DNA of 22,269 nucleotides from a bacterium (GTDB lineage Bacteria; Arandabacterota; Arandabacteria; Arandabacterales; Arandabacteraceae), in NCBI GenBank assembly GCA_025774405.1, contig JALGWB010000019.1:1-22269 (forward strand). Direction: 5' to 3'. Both the position numbers and the translations under genes were made by a program. The notes beneath the pieces are model-generated. The model did no database searches, was not told the origin of the DNA, and saw only the letters and a list, made by a program, of their open reading frames with translations. Positions 22,146 through 22,269 of the stretch are shown piece after piece; position 1 is the stretch's first letter; each line of letters starts with the position of its first letter.

Positions 22146-22175
22146 GGTCGGAGCCGATCAAAACAGGCTCCGACC
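22146..22175. terminator. Hairpin after trpB with the mobile-element TIR core
   Basis: A perfect 10-bp inverted repeat, GGTCGGAGCC (22146-22155) and GGCTCCGACC (22166-22175), has the 10-nt loop GATCAAAACA and begins 7 nt after the trpB stop. There is no T-tract, so intrinsic termination would be weak. The arm is identical to the TIR core of the two elements upstream, so this may be a collapsed remnant of the same family reused as a 3' hairpin. The remaining bases to 22269 hold nothing I can assign. Confidence 0.55.
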
Positions 22176-22269
22176 GATCCACCCTTGAAGCGAACGCCTG
22201 GCTCAGCGCATTTGAAAACACAAGCCATGAATCCGAACCCATTTCGTGTGCAAATCTCGTATGGGTGTC

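Noticed and set aside
1..22269. tRNA or rRNA genes
   Set aside because: I saw no cloverleaf with a GGTTCGA-type T-loop or rRNA-like stretch in any gap; the intergenic gaps in the ribosomal cluster are too short.

Overview
The window is bacterial chromosomal DNA. It opens inside rplB and runs, all on the + strand, through most of an S10-spc-alpha ribosomal protein supercluster in the classical order: rplB(partial)-rpsS-rplV-rpsC-rplP-rpmC-rpsQ-rplN-rplX-rplE-rpsN-rpsH-rplF-rplR-rpsE-rpmD-rplO-secY-adk-map-infA-rpmJ-rpsM-rpsK-rpsD-rpoA-rplQ (1 to about 13087). Gaps are 0-38 nt or short overlaps and no promoter or terminator is obvious inside, so this reads as one long transcription unit closing at an intrinsic terminator at 13115-13150. 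Many starts are GTG or TTG, usually behind a good Shine-Dalgarno (SD) sequence. uS14, bL36, uS4, uL24 and adenylate kinase all keep their cysteine zinc sites.

Right after that terminator comes a glycolate/D-lactate oxidase-like pair. glcD is split into two frames around 13905-13927, where a short stretch of the family is also missing. An intact glcF-like iron-sulfur subunit follows. The pair ends at a perfect 12-bp inverted repeat shared with a convergent minus-strand gene (15901-16926), which encodes a lipoprotein with eight short Gly/aromatic repeats.

The last third is accessory. A secreted papain-family (C1A) cysteine protease with a dockerin-like Ca2+ repeat pair and a FlgD/T9SS-type C-terminal domain (17690-20425) lies between two related 250-300 bp elements (17188-17490 and 20434-20686). 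These share the terminal inverted repeat GGGGTCGGAGCCAAAAA and look like non-autonomous mobile elements. Each is followed within 6-9 nt by a good sigma70-type promoter with an extended -10, one serving the protease and one serving a stand-alone trpB2-type tryptophan synthase beta gene (20826-22139). The protease leader also folds as a terminator/antiterminator-like switch. The TIR core GGTCGGAGCC occurs a third time as a tight hairpin just after trpB.

Taxonomy can only be inferred. The secretion-type C-terminal domain, the dockerin-like repeats and the lipoprotein point to a diderm of the FCB superphylum or one of its uncultured candidate phyla. The possible new biology is concentrated at 16927-20825: a mobile repeat family placed next to promoters, an RNA switch-like leader, and a multidomain exported protease.
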